Origin: Eubacteriales bacterium
GTDB taxonomy: Bacteria > Bacillota > Clostridia > Peptostreptococcales > Anaerovoracaceae
Direction: 5' to 3'
NCBI GenBank assembly: GCA_028704515.1
Contig: JAQWFH010000005.1
Location: 1 to 56,517 of the forward strand
Length of the DNA stretch: 56,517 nucleotides
The notes under the pieces are model-generated. The model made no database searches. It was not told the DNA's origin and was given only the letters and a program-made list of their open reading frames with translations. Numbering within the stretch: position 1 is the first letter of the stretch; each line of letters starts with the position of its first letter. Shown here in pieces: positions 25,579-34,620 of the stretch. The position numbers were made by a program, and so were the translations under genes.

Positions 25579-26442
25579 ATGGCAAAACTGTTAAAAGGGC
25601 AGGAGACAGCGCTCAGCATAAGCGAAGGTCTGGGAGCGCGGGTAGCAAAGCTTAAAGAGAATGATGTTATTCCTAGGCTTGCAATCGTAAGGCTTGGAGA
25701 AAATCCAAGCGACATTTCTTATGAAAAGGGTGCGATTAAGCGTGCTGCCTTGACTGAGGTTGAGGCCGAAGTTTTCCAATTGCCACAGGAGACATCGCAA
25801 GATGAACTGCTGGGACTTATAAGTAAGCTTAATGATGACGAAAATATACACGGTATTCTCATATTCAGACCGCTTCCAAAGCATATAGATGACAAGGTCG
25901 TTAAAAATGCACTCAATCCCCAAAAGGATGTTGACGGAATTACAGACCTGTCTCTTAGCGGAGTATTTGCTGATAGCGATGTAGGATTCCCTCCTTGCAC
26001 TGCGCAAGCGTGCATAGAAATCCTAGAGTATTATGGAATTGACATCAAAGGCAAAAGAATTGTTGTAATAGGGAGAAGCCTTGTAATAGGAAAGCCTGTG
26101 GCGATGCTTATGATGAAGCGAAATGCAACGATATCGGTTTGCCATCGCTCTACAAAACCCCAGGATTTGAAAGATTTGTGCCGGTCAGCGGATATAATAC
26201 TTGCGGCGGCAGGTGCGGCAAAGAATTTCGGTAAGGATTTGGCGGTATCCGGCCAGATAATAATTGATGTTGGCATCAATGTCGATGAAAACGGCAAGCT
26301 ATGTGGCGATGTCGATTTTGAGGCTGTGGAGCCTCTTGTCGAAGCTATTACGCCGGTACCCGGAGGCGTGGGATCTGTAACGACAGCCGTCCTTATGAAA
26401 CATGTCGTAGAAGCTGCGGAGAGGCAAAGCCGACTAATATAA
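25579..26442 (+). CDS. folD: FolD-type methylene-THF dehydrogenase with altered cyclohydrolase residues
   Basis: The 287-residue protein is FolD-like: KDVDG (Asp119), PPCTAQAC, the NADP-loop VIGRSLVIGKPVAML and the closing TPVPGGVGSVTTAVLMKHV. The canonical motif YVxxK is here YEKGA (Tyr48, Ala at the Lys position, Lys at 50 and 54). The canonical VQLPLP is IFRPLP, with Phe96 at the Gln position. Those Lys and Gln residues are needed for cyclohydrolase activity in studied FolD enzymes. I therefore infer a dehydrogenase that may lack or alter the cyclohydrolase step. It is in an operon with fhs and followed by a terminator. Confidence 0.88.
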   Translation: MAKLLKGQETALSISEGLGARVAKLKENDVIPRLAIVRLGENPSDISYEKGAIKRAALTEVEAEVFQLPQETSQDELLGLISKLNDDENIHGILIFRPLPKHIDDKVVKNALNPQKDVDGITDLSLSGVFADSDVGFPPCTAQACIEILEYYGIDIKGKRIVVIGRSLVIGKPVAMLMMKRNATISVCHRSTKPQDLKDLCRSADIILAAAGAAKNFGKDLAVSGQIIIDVGINVDENGKLCGDVDFEAVEPLVEAITPVPGGVGSVTTAVLMKHVVEAAERQSRLI

Positions 26443-26474
26443 CGAACTCACACATATCTGCTTATAAAATCACA

Positions 26475-26510
26475 AAATGGCAAGCTTTTAAATAGCTTGC
26501 CATTTATATT
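26475..26510 (+). terminator. Terminator after folD
   Basis: AAATGGCAAGC (26475-26485) pairs with GCTTGCCATTT (26495-26505), an 11-bp stem with a T-rich continuation. It also lies at the 3' end of the convergent cooS gene. Confidence 0.85.
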
Positions 26511-26553
26511 GCACGCCTAACCTAATTTACAAAGTAAATTGTTGTTATATTCT

Positions 26554-28686
26554 TTAATTTAATCCGAGCTCTTTTCTCTTCTTTTCAATATGGTCAATAT
26601 ATATTTGAACCGTCTTGTCGGCATCAAGCTCGACGACAACCTTGCCAAGACCTAGTGTTTCTGTTGTTTCGGTCAATGTTTTTACAACAACATCACTACC
26701 TGTGATTGATGGTACGGGTGCGATATGAACCAGCCAGCCGAGTGCGATTGCCGTGCACGCATCGGCAACGGCCTTTTGTTCGAGATATTCGGGGGCACCG
26801 ATTACAAGAGGAAGCTTATCTGTGTCAACATCAAGAGCATCTGCCAACTCTTTTGCGGTATGTGTCATTTTCCCGATATCAACACATGCACCGTAAGTTA
26901 AGACAGGAGGTATGCCCAGCTGTTTGCAAACAGCTTTCAGGCCTTCTCCAGCCTCGTCAGCGGCATTTGGATGGCACAGGCCGGTATATTCCATTACTGC
27001 AGAGGTACAACCGCCTGAGAGGACAAGTATATTATTTTTTATTAAGCCTTGCGTAATTTTAAAAATATTACTTCCGCCTTGCCCGAACCTTGCGGTGGTA
27101 CAGCCTACGATAGTGGCAATACCTCGTATATTACCGTTGGCGATTTGCTCAATAAGAGGATCAAAGCTGCCTCCAAGGGCATTCCTTACAGATTCCGTAC
27201 TGAATCCAACCATACAATCTGACACATGAGGAGGTATATATGTCTTTCTGTTTTCGGATTTACGTTTCTCAAATGAATCTATGGCCATTTGAAGAGCTTT
27301 TTCAGCTTGCTCTTTCATCTTTTCAGGAATGAAATCGAGCGTATCGGTTCCCTGTAGCTTTATTACGGGGTGTGTGCTTAATAGTTTTGTGCCGAAACGC
27401 TCCGCATAAAGAGGCATTGTAGGCACTGTACAATTGTAGTCAAACATAAACATATCAACAACCCCCGTGGCTAGAAGATATTCTTGTGACAACCATTCTC
27501 CTTCCTGCCCGGCATAGGAGCTTTGATTATGAGTTCCTTCATAATTTATTAGCTGCTGACCTTCACATACATGACCGAGAATCTGAATGCCCGAAGCTCC
27601 GGCTGCCTTGGCTTTCTGCTGCCATTCATCAGACGATGCAATATCGATTGCAACATGAGCAAGAAGAGGCATATGGCCGTTTGTTACTATATTGATCATT
27701 TCTTCTTTGAGGAGTCCCATATTTTGCTTTTTCATACTTATTTGCTGAGTGCCCATGAGGATTTCCTGAATTATATCGAGGAGGAAGATGCCTTGGTACT
27801 CGTTTGCGATACCAAGACGTACGCTGTTCAAAAGGAACTCAACGGGATCCGATCTGAAATTTGTCATGCAGCTTGTTTGTGAATACGCTATCTCACTATA
27901 GCCGCCACCCGGGAATAACCCCAGATCCTTCCAGAGCTTCTTGCGTTTAGTAGGTGCAAAGGCTTCAACGGCCTTGGACGGGATATGATATGGTCCGTGT
28001 ATATCATTAATTACCCAGTCTGCAAAATCAACAGCCAGGTCTTCTGTGGATTTATTTGTATCAAGCCCCGCCATATCTGCATATTTTTCGAGTTTTTCGC
28101 GGTCTCGTATTTTTAAGCCGCTTTCGGGATGTGAGCCTGCCGCTCGCAAAGTTCTAGCCGCTTGATGACAATGAAATATGTTTGCAGATGTTCCTATTGT
28201 GACATGTCTATATACGAAGTTTCTTGCTACCATTGTGTGAGCATCCACTCCGCAGGTTCCTCTCGGCACCTTTTCGTTTATGCGGCATGGGCCGTTTGCA
28301 CAAAGCTGACAGGATAGACCTTCTATACAAAACTTACACTGTATCGGCTGCTGCTGGCTGAAGCGGTCAAATACATTTGTCAAGCCCGCATTGTGAGTGA
28401 CCTGGTACATTTCTCTCATCGCAGGGTCGATAATCACATTCAAAGGATACCCTTCCTTGGATTGGTCGCCCTTACTTACATGCTCCCTTTGCCACTTTTG
28501 GACTTGCTCCATGGAAGGGCATTTTTCGATATCATTGTAGTCAACCTGGATAGAGGAATGAATATCTTGATGAAACTGTGGATCGTTTGTATCGTCTCGG
28601 GTGAGCTTTGAAGCGAAAGTCTTATTACTGCCGCTCATTTTTTTGGCACTGTTTTCATAGGATTTTTTAATATCTTGATCCGACAT
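26554..28686 (-). CDS. cooS: Anaerobic Ni carbon monoxide dehydrogenase catalytic subunit
   Basis: CooS interconverts CO and CO2 at a Ni-4Fe-5S C-cluster. The 710-residue protein has the N-terminal cysteine block CKFCIEGLSCQLCANGPC for the B- and D-clusters. It also has the C-cluster ligand segments TNGHMPLLAHVA, GHVCEGQQ, FDYNCTVP, VGCTTARFG, SGGCTSA and TYGACVDIG. No acetyl-CoA synthase, CooC or ferredoxin gene is adjacent, so whether it serves carbon fixation or CO oxidation cannot be told. The start follows a strong AAGGAGG that lies within an inverted repeat. It is convergent with fhs-folD, which supports a one-carbon role. Confidence 0.95.
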   Translation of the reverse strand: MSDQDIKKSYENSAKKMSGSNKTFASKLTRDDTNDPQFHQDIHSSIQVDYNDIEKCPSMEQVQKWQREHVSKGDQSKEGYPLNVIIDPAMREMYQVTHNAGLTNVFDRFSQQQPIQCKFCIEGLSCQLCANGPCRINEKVPRGTCGVDAHTMVARNFVYRHVTIGTSANIFHCHQAARTLRAAGSHPESGLKIRDREKLEKYADMAGLDTNKSTEDLAVDFADWVINDIHGPYHIPSKAVEAFAPTKRKKLWKDLGLFPGGGYSEIAYSQTSCMTNFRSDPVEFLLNSVRLGIANEYQGIFLLDIIQEILMGTQQISMKKQNMGLLKEEMINIVTNGHMPLLAHVAIDIASSDEWQQKAKAAGASGIQILGHVCEGQQLINYEGTHNQSSYAGQEGEWLSQEYLLATGVVDMFMFDYNCTVPTMPLYAERFGTKLLSTHPVIKLQGTDTLDFIPEKMKEQAEKALQMAIDSFEKRKSENRKTYIPPHVSDCMVGFSTESVRNALGGSFDPLIEQIANGNIRGIATIVGCTTARFGQGGSNIFKITQGLIKNNILVLSGGCTSAVMEYTGLCHPNAADEAGEGLKAVCKQLGIPPVLTYGACVDIGKMTHTAKELADALDVDTDKLPLVIGAPEYLEQKAVADACTAIALGWLVHIAPVPSITGSDVVVKTLTETTETLGLGKVVVELDADKTVQIYIDHIEKKRKELGLN

Positions 28687-28694
28687 ACTATTAT

Positions 28695-28745
28695 AGCCTC
28701 CTTATAATTTACGTAATTGCGTTTAGTTTCTGTACTAAGGAGGCT
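28695..28745 (-). promoter_or_regulatory. Hairpin that would sequester the cooS ribosome-binding site
   Basis: On the - strand, AGCCTCCTTA (28745-28736) is perfectly complementary to TAAGGAGGCT (28704-28695), with a 31-nt loop. The 3' arm contains the AAGGAGG ribosome-binding site, nine nt before the cooS ATG. The loop includes the palindrome TTACGTAA. If transcribed together, the two arms would hide the ribosome-binding site. Confidence 0.6.
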
Positions 28746-28777
28746 TTTTATCCCAAGTAATGTAATATTATTAAGCA

Positions 28778-28816
28778 TAAAAATACCACATCATCGCTTT
28801 TGAGCTTAAATGTGGT
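28778..28816 (-). terminator. Terminator after the SGNH hydrolase gene
   Basis: On the - strand, ACCACAT (28816-28810) pairs with ATGTGGT (28791-28785), followed by ATTTTTAT. It lies directly downstream of the hydrolase gene and before the cooS leader. Confidence 0.7.
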
Positions 28817-28825
28817 CTCTCAAGT

Positions 28826-29503
28826 CTATTTTATAGGAGGTAACGATTTTTCAAATGCACTTAGAATAAGGCGATGCCCCTTTACGTTTGGGTGCATTCC
28901 GTCGGGACAGAGATAATCGCTGTAATCCTTTTCTTTGAGAAAAACCTCTCTTATATCTATAATCGCGACTTCGTTTTCCTCCGCTATATTGTAAAGCATT
29001 TGGTTATAGCTCTTGTGCCAATTGTAAATGTGATTGGGCTCCTTTAGAAAACGAAGGATATTTTCTTTATTGAGCCCCTTAGATATCCAATTAAAGAACA
29101 TAGACGAGTCTATGGGCGGAAGCGAGAGGAGCATAGGGCAGCTGCCCTTATCTTTAATTTTTGATATTATATAATTGTACGAGGTACGAAACTGATTGAG
29201 AGGCACGTTTGGAAGATGAGGTGCTTCGGGCTGTTCTGCAACCTTACTCCAATCGTAATTGCAATCGTTACCGCCAAGCTCTATTAATGTGTAATCAAAA
29301 TCCGTGAAGCAATCCCCGGCGGAATCCACAATTTTAACTGCCTTGCTAGTAGTGCAACCGAATTTAGCCATATTCTTTACACTTATATCGTTTACCTTTG
29401 CAAACATATTTATAAAGCTGTCCTTGAGAAATACATATTTCTGCTTTGCTTCATCATAAACAATGCCCTTAGCTACCGAATCCCCCAAAACGCAAATTCT
29501 CAT
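28826..29503 (-). CDS. SGNH/GDSL-family hydrolase
   Basis: The 225-residue protein has the SGNH blocks: block I GDS with Ser9, block III GGND (Asn79) and block V DGMHPN with Asp201 and His204 completing the triad. These enzymes are esterases, lipases or carbohydrate deacetylases; the substrate is unknown. There is no signal peptide, so it is cytoplasmic. A GGGGG-type ribosome-binding site precedes the ATG. It is separated from cooS by a terminator and is divergent from the DUF1836 gene. Confidence 0.88.
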   Translation of the reverse strand: MRICVLGDSVAKGIVYDEAKQKYVFLKDSFINMFAKVNDISVKNMAKFGCTTSKAVKIVDSAGDCFTDFDYTLIELGGNDCNYDWSKVAEQPEAPHLPNVPLNQFRTSYNYIISKIKDKGSCPMLLSLPPIDSSMFFNWISKGLNKENILRFLKEPNHIYNWHKSYNQMLYNIAEENEVAIIDIREVFLKEKDYSDYLCPDGMHPNVKGHRLILSAFEKSLPPIK

Positions 29504-29607
29504 ATATATAACCCCCTGTTAAAGAAAATACATAGTAAAATAATAAGTAAAAACACATAATGTAGTTCTTAATATTATATAAAACAATATTCAAATTGTC
29601 AATCTTG

Positions 29608-29636
29608 TTTACAAAACTTTTTTATAATGTTATAAT
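29608..29636 (+). promoter_or_regulatory. Promoter of the DUF1836 gene
   Basis: TTTACA (29608-29613), 17 bp, then TATAAT (29631-29636). The predicted start is near 29643, about 67 nt before the ATG. Confidence 0.7.
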
Positions 29637-29709
29637 TTGCGTAAATCGTGTATCATATTCACAAGAATAACAATTAATATGCTAATAAACTAAAATAAGG
29701 GGAAATATT

Positions 29710-30237
29710 ATGTTAGTTAAAAATGAATTCATAGAAAAAATATCAAATATGAGGCCGTCAGAATGGGAGAATCTTCCGGACATCCAGCTTTATATGGACC
29801 AGGTTCTTTTATATATGGAGAGGCAGCATATAGGTCTTTCCCTAGGGGAAGAGCTCACATCGGCGATGGTAAACAATTATATAAAAAAAGGCTTACTGCC
29901 CAGAGCAAAGGGAAAACGCTACGAGAGAGAGCATCTCGCCTATCTCACAATGATTTGCCTTTTCAAGCAAATTCTATCAGTTTCAGCAACGGACAATCTG
30001 CTTAAGCTCTTGATTGAAAATACGGATACCGAAGATGTATATTCCCGATATCGCCTTGAGCTTGACGAAAAGCTAAAGGAAACGGCTGAAGTATTAAGGA
30101 TGGATTACAGTGAGGAGGAAAGGGCAAACCTTGCTCTTTCATTAGCCGTAAATAGCTATGTGAGCAAGCTGGCATGCGAAGAAATAATTAATTATAATAT
30201 TGACAATAAAGAGAATAAAAATGATGTCATAGATTAA
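29710..30237 (+). CDS. DUF1836 domain protein, probable MerR-like regulator
   Basis: The 175-residue protein fits the DUF1836 family, found in Firmicutes. The segment NNYIKKGLLPRAKGKRYEREHLAYL resembles a winged helix-turn-helix of the MerR type, here around residues 55-80, followed by a helical C-terminal part. DNA binding is inferred; the target is unknown. A weak GGGGAAA site precedes the ATG. It lies just ahead of the T-box leader of valS and has its own promoter. Confidence 0.75.
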   Translation: MLVKNEFIEKISNMRPSEWENLPDIQLYMDQVLLYMERQHIGLSLGEELTSAMVNNYIKKGLLPRAKGKRYEREHLAYLTMICLFKQILSVSATDNLLKLLIENTDTEDVYSRYRLELDEKLKETAEVLRMDYSEEERANLALSLAVNSYVSKLACEEIINYNIDNKENKNDVID

Positions 30238-30267
30238 TTATTTATATCGCGATTAAAATTAATTTAC

Positions 30268-30296
30268 TTGACCTTATTCAAAGATTATTGTAAACT
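30268..30296 (+). promoter_or_regulatory. Promoter of the T-box-valS operon
   Basis: TTGACC (30268-30273), 17 bp, then TAAACT (30291-30296). The predicted start is near 30303, just before the T-box structure. Confidence 0.7.
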
Positions 30297-30302
30297 ATAA
30301 AT

Positions 30303-30543
30303 TAATCAATTTTTAGCCCTTATAAAATTTTATAGAGACTATGATAAAGAGGAGTAGGGAAGATGTCCTGACAGAGAGAGCGGTTCGTGGCTGAAAGACC
30401 GCTTGAGAAAAACTCTTTCCGAAGGTTGCTTTTGAGTTTCATTTTTAAGAACGAGCGCCATATCGGAAATTGTGACCGAGATGGAATAAAGGTGGTACCG
30501 CGGAATTATATCCGTCCTTTAAGTAAGGGCGGATTTTTTATTT
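30303..30543 (+). ncRNA. T-box leader controlling valS
   Basis: The T-box sequence AAAGGTGGTACCGCGG (30488-30503) is followed by the terminator TCCGTCCTT/AAGGGCGGA with a T-tract (30511-30539). Upstream are an AGTA motif at about 30352 and the stem I hairpin AGCGG/CCGCT. Uncharged tRNA pairs with the T-box bulge and stabilises the antiterminator, so valS is expressed when valine is short. A GTT valine triplet at 30425-30427 is my candidate specifier, but I could not fold the stem I fully by eye. Confidence 0.92.
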
Positions 30544-30566
30544 TACAAAACAAGGAGGATTAAGCT

Positions 30567-33254
30567 ATGGAAAGAACATTGCCCAAAAATTACAATCCGA
30601 AGGATTTTGAAGACAGGATATACAATAATTGGGAAGAAAAGGGAGCGTTTATAGCGGTAGCGGATAAAAACAAGAAGCCGTTTACCATAGTTATGCCGCC
30701 GCCTAACATAACGGGACAGCTTCATATGGGGCACGCCCTTGACCAAACGCTTCAGGATGTTTTGATTCGCTGGAAAAGGATGCAAGGCTACTCCGCTCTT
30801 TGGCTGCCGGGATCAGATCATGCGAGCATCGCTACCGAGGTAAAGGTACTGGATAAGCTCAGAAAAGAAGAGGGCTTGGAAAAGTCAGATATCGGTAGAG
30901 AAGAATTTCTTAAAAGAGCGTGGGATTGGAAGAAAATTTACGGTGGAAAAATTACAGAGCAATGCCGTAAGCTCGGAGATTCTTGCGATTGGACTCGTGA
31001 AAGATTTACTATGGATGAGGGCTGTAGCCGCTCGGTAATCAAATTTTTCGTAGATCTTTATGAAAAGGGGCTTATTTACAAAGGAAACAAGATAATAAAT
31101 TGGTGCCCTGAATGCAAGACGGCACTTGCCGATATAGAAGTAGAGCACGACGATTTGAACGGTAAGCACTGGTATTTCAGATATCCGGGAGTCAATGGAG
31201 AAGAGGGGCTTGTTATAGCCACTTCAAGGCCGGAAACAATGTTTGGTGACGTTGCAGTAGCGGTAAACCCTGCGGATGAAAGATACAAGCACCTCATAGG
31301 GAAAAACGTAATGATTCCTCTAATCAACAGAGAAATCCCTGTAATAGCCGACGAGCATCCGAATCCTGAGAAGGGAACCGGAGCTGTAAAGATTACACCT
31401 GCCCACGATGTAAACGACTGCGAGGTAGGAGAAAGACACGGACTTGAAAAACTCGTTTGCTTGGATGAAAATGCTGTAATGAATGCGGAAGCCGGCAAAT
31501 ACGAGGGCATGGACCGTTACGAATGCAGAAAGCTTTGGATAGAGGAATTGGATGAGGCGGGATACCTCGTTAAAACTGAAGATGTTGTAATTGCTACCGG
31601 AAAATGCTATCGCTGCAACTCCGTAATAGAGCCTATGATTTCCGATCAGTGGTTTGTATCGATGAAGCCTCTTGCGGAGCCTGCCATAGAAGCGGTAAGA
31701 ACGGAAGACCTTATTCACGTACCCGACAGATTTGAAAAGATATATATGCATTGGCTTGAAAACATAAAGGATTGGTGCATATCCAGACAGCTTTGGTGGG
31801 GACACAGAATCCCGGCATATTACTGCGACGACTGCGGGGAAATGATGGTCGCAACAGAAGCACCTACAAAATGTAAAAAATGCGGAAGCATAAATATTCA
31901 TCAGGATGAGGACGTGCTTGATACATGGTTCTCGTCTGGGTTGTGGCCGTTTTCAACATTGGGTTGGCCGGATAAGACGGAGGATATGGATTACTTCTAT
32001 CCGAACGATGTTCTCGTAACGGGATATGACATCATCTTTTTCTGGGTAGCAAGGATGGTATTTTCGGGCATTGAAGCCTTGGGGAAGGTTCCGTTCAAGC
32101 ACGTATATGTACATGGACTTGTGAGAGATGGAGAGGGCCGTAAAATGAGCAAGTCGCTCGGTAACGGAGTAGATCCGCTCGACGTTATTGGGACATATGG
32201 TGCCGATGCCTTGAGATTTATGCTCATGACCGGAATTTCACCGGGAAATGACATGCGTTTTAAATATGACAGAGTTGAGGCATCAAGGAATTTTGCCAAC
32301 AAGCTTTGGAATGCTTCGCGCTTTGTAATAATGAATCTTGAAGACGAGGATTATGAAGCGTTCAAAAGAGGCGTCGACATAAACGAATATGCTCTTATGC
32401 CGGAGGATAAATGGATGCTGTCCAAAGTTAACGACGCGGCGGCATATTGCACGGAGGCTTTGGAAAAGTTTGACTTAGCGCTGGCAGGGCAGAAGGTATA
32501 CGATGTAATTTGGAATGAATACTGTGATTGGTATATAGAAATAGTAAAGAATAGGCTTTATGGAGAAGATGAAGAGAGCAAGAGGACGGCAAAGCTAGTA
32601 CTTGTAACAGTGCTCACAGACTTAATCAAGCTCCTTCACCCATTTATGCCTTTCATAACAGAAGAAATATTCAGCTATCTGCCAAAGGCTGAGGCGACCG
32701 AGGAAAATCCTGAAAACTTCCTGATGAAGACGGATTGGCCTTTATACGATGAAAAGAAACGGTTTGAGAAAGAATCGTCGGTGCTTGAAATTTGTATGGA
32801 AGCAATAAGGAGCATCAGAAATATGAGGGCAGAAGCGGGCGCTGCTCCGAGCAAACATCTGTCGGCAGTAATAGTTGCGCATGGAGACGCCGCAGACAGA
32901 TTAAAGGCCGGAGAGAGATACCTCAAATCCATAGCGAATATAAATGAAATTGTATTTATGGATAATAAAGATGAATTGCCAGAGGATTCCATGTCAGCTG
33001 TTATAGAAGGCGCTGAAATATTTATTCCAATGGATGAGCTTGTGGATTACAAGGCTGAGCTTGAGAAAAATACAAAGGAAAAGGCTAGACTTGAAGGAGA
33101 AATAAAAAGAGTAGAGGGTAAGCTCTCGAATCAAGGCTTTGTAAGCAAGGCGCCTCAAAAGGTTATAGATGAGGAAAAGACAAAGCTTGAAACATACAAG
33201 GATATGTACGAAAAAGTTGCGGCAAGAATAGCGTTCGTAGAAAAGAAATTGTAA
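30567..33254 (+). CDS. valS: Valine--tRNA ligase
   Basis: ValS charges tRNA-Val. The 895-residue protein has the class I HIGH motif as HMGH (53-56) in PPPNITGQLHMGHAL and KMSKS at 526-530. The CP1 editing domain lies between them, with Cys pairs (CPEC, CYRC, CDDC and CKKC) that may bind zinc. It ends with the coiled-coil arm typical of ValRS (from about 830). AAGGAGG precedes the ATG. It is followed 22 bp later by folC with no terminator between, so the T-box probably also governs folC and the genes after it. Confidence 0.97.
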   Translation: MERTLPKNYNPKDFEDRIYNNWEEKGAFIAVADKNKKPFTIVMPPPNITGQLHMGHALDQTLQDVLIRWKRMQGYSALWLPGSDHASIATEVKVLDKLRKEEGLEKSDIGREEFLKRAWDWKKIYGGKITEQCRKLGDSCDWTRERFTMDEGCSRSVIKFFVDLYEKGLIYKGNKIINWCPECKTALADIEVEHDDLNGKHWYFRYPGVNGEEGLVIATSRPETMFGDVAVAVNPADERYKHLIGKNVMIPLINREIPVIADEHPNPEKGTGAVKITPAHDVNDCEVGERHGLEKLVCLDENAVMNAEAGKYEGMDRYECRKLWIEELDEAGYLVKTEDVVIATGKCYRCNSVIEPMISDQWFVSMKPLAEPAIEAVRTEDLIHVPDRFEKIYMHWLENIKDWCISRQLWWGHRIPAYYCDDCGEMMVATEAPTKCKKCGSINIHQDEDVLDTWFSSGLWPFSTLGWPDKTEDMDYFYPNDVLVTGYDIIFFWVARMVFSGIEALGKVPFKHVYVHGLVRDGEGRKMSKSLGNGVDPLDVIGTYGADALRFMLMTGISPGNDMRFKYDRVEASRNFANKLWNASRFVIMNLEDEDYEAFKRGVDINEYALMPEDKWMLSKVNDAAAYCTEALEKFDLALAGQKVYDVIWNEYCDWYIEIVKNRLYGEDEESKRTAKLVLVTVLTDLIKLLHPFMPFITEEIFSYLPKAEATEENPENFLMKTDWPLYDEKKRFEKESSVLEICMEAIRSIRNMRAEAGAAPSKHLSAVIVAHGDAADRLKAGERYLKSIANINEIVFMDNKDELPEDSMSAVIEGAEIFIPMDELVDYKAELEKNTKEKARLEGEIKRVEGKLSNQGFVSKAPQKVIDEEKTKLETYKDMYEKVAARIAFVEKKL

Positions 33255-33276
33255 ACTCAGAGGTGTAATTTAGCAT

Positions 33277-34620
33277 ATGGAAAAGACAGTTATTGAAAAG
33301 ATACAAGGGTTCGAAAGATTCGGAAGTATTTTAGGGCTCGAGAGGATGTCAGTTCTTATGGAATTGCTTGGGAATCCCCAAGACGAGTTAAAGTGCATAC
33401 ACGTTGCGGGAACAAACGGGAAAGGCTCTGTATGCAAATTTCTCTATGAAGCACTTCTGGCAAACGACTACAAGGCGGGGATGTTTTCTTCCCCCTTTGT
33501 AGATGTTTTCAACGAGAGGATACAGCTTAACGGGGAATATATAAGCGACGAGGATCTTGCATCATATACTGAAAAGGTACTCGAACAGGTCGATATAATG
33601 CAGACCCGGGGGTTTGATTCCCCTACAGAATTTGAAGTAGTAACCGCGATAGCATTCCTGTACTTCAAGGAAAAGTCTGCTGATTTTGTGGTTCTTGAGG
33701 TTGGACTGGGGGGGCGCGGTGATTCGACGAATATCATTAAGAAGCCTTTGATTACCGTAATTACATCGATTTCTCACGACCATTCCGACGTTCTCGGAGA
33801 AACACTTGAAGAAATCGCCTCGGAAAAAGCGGGAATTATAAAACCTGGCATTCCTGTCGTAATGAACGTCAAAACAGACGGCGGGGTGGCTGAAAAGGTT
33901 ATCGCAAGAAAAGCCTACGAAATGGAATGCGTGCTTCACAATGTTACAAAATTCAAGTGCGGTAATGAAAGATCCGATATGGAAGGCACTACATTCGATG
34001 CGATGATTTATGGAACAGGATACGCTGACGTAGATATATCGATGCTCGGAAGCCACCAAGTGCAAAACGCGCTTACGGCGCTTACTGTTATTGAGCTTTT
34101 GCGGAAAGACTATGTTATAAAAGTCAGAAGAGATATTCTGTATGATGGAATGAAAAAAGCTCGTACGCACGGAAGGTTTGAAGTGCTCCGTTGGAAAGAA
34201 GGGCAGTATGGTGAAAAGCTCCCTCCTTATATTATAATTGATGGCGCGCACAACGAAGACGGGGCAAAAGCTCTTGCCGAAACCGTAGGAAAATGGCTGC
34301 CAGGCAAAAAACTGCTTATAGTATGCGGGATGCTTAAGGATAAGGACAGCGATAAGATTGTAGATAATTTCTTGTCAGTGTGCAACGATTTCATATCTAC
34401 GGAGCCATCCAACAAAAGAAAGATGGATTCGGATGCATTAAGTGATATAATCAAGGGCAAAGGTGGAAATTGTCTGTCTTGCAGAAAGCCGGATGAGGCC
34501 TTGAAAACCGCGTTGGATATCCAAGAGCGTGAGGGCTATGATGCCGTACTGTTTGCAGGATCACTCTATTTGGTCAGTGAAATAAGGGGGATACTTAAAA
34601 ATGAGCGACAAGCCGATTGA
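33277..34620 (+). CDS. folC: Folylpolyglutamate synthase / dihydrofolate synthase
   Basis: FolC adds glutamates to folates and can also make dihydrofolate from dihydropteroate. The 447-residue Mur-ligase-type protein has the P-loop GTNGKGS at 45-51, the FSSPFVDVFNERIQ segment, the VLEVGLGGRGDSTN motif and the C-terminal DGAHNEDG. AGAGGTG precedes the ATG. valS-folC is a common Firmicutes pair. It overlaps the next gene by 20 bp. Confidence 0.95.
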   Translation: MEKTVIEKIQGFERFGSILGLERMSVLMELLGNPQDELKCIHVAGTNGKGSVCKFLYEALLANDYKAGMFSSPFVDVFNERIQLNGEYISDEDLASYTEKVLEQVDIMQTRGFDSPTEFEVVTAIAFLYFKEKSADFVVLEVGLGGRGDSTNIIKKPLITVITSISHDHSDVLGETLEEIASEKAGIIKPGIPVVMNVKTDGGVAEKVIARKAYEMECVLHNVTKFKCGNERSDMEGTTFDAMIYGTGYADVDISMLGSHQVQNALTALTVIELLRKDYVIKVRRDILYDGMKKARTHGRFEVLRWKEGQYGEKLPPYIIIDGAHNEDGAKALAETVGKWLPGKKLLIVCGMLKDKDSDKIVDNFLSVCNDFISTEPSNKRKMDSDALSDIIKGKGGNCLSCRKPDEALKTALDIQEREGYDAVLFAGSLYLVSEIRGILKNERQAD

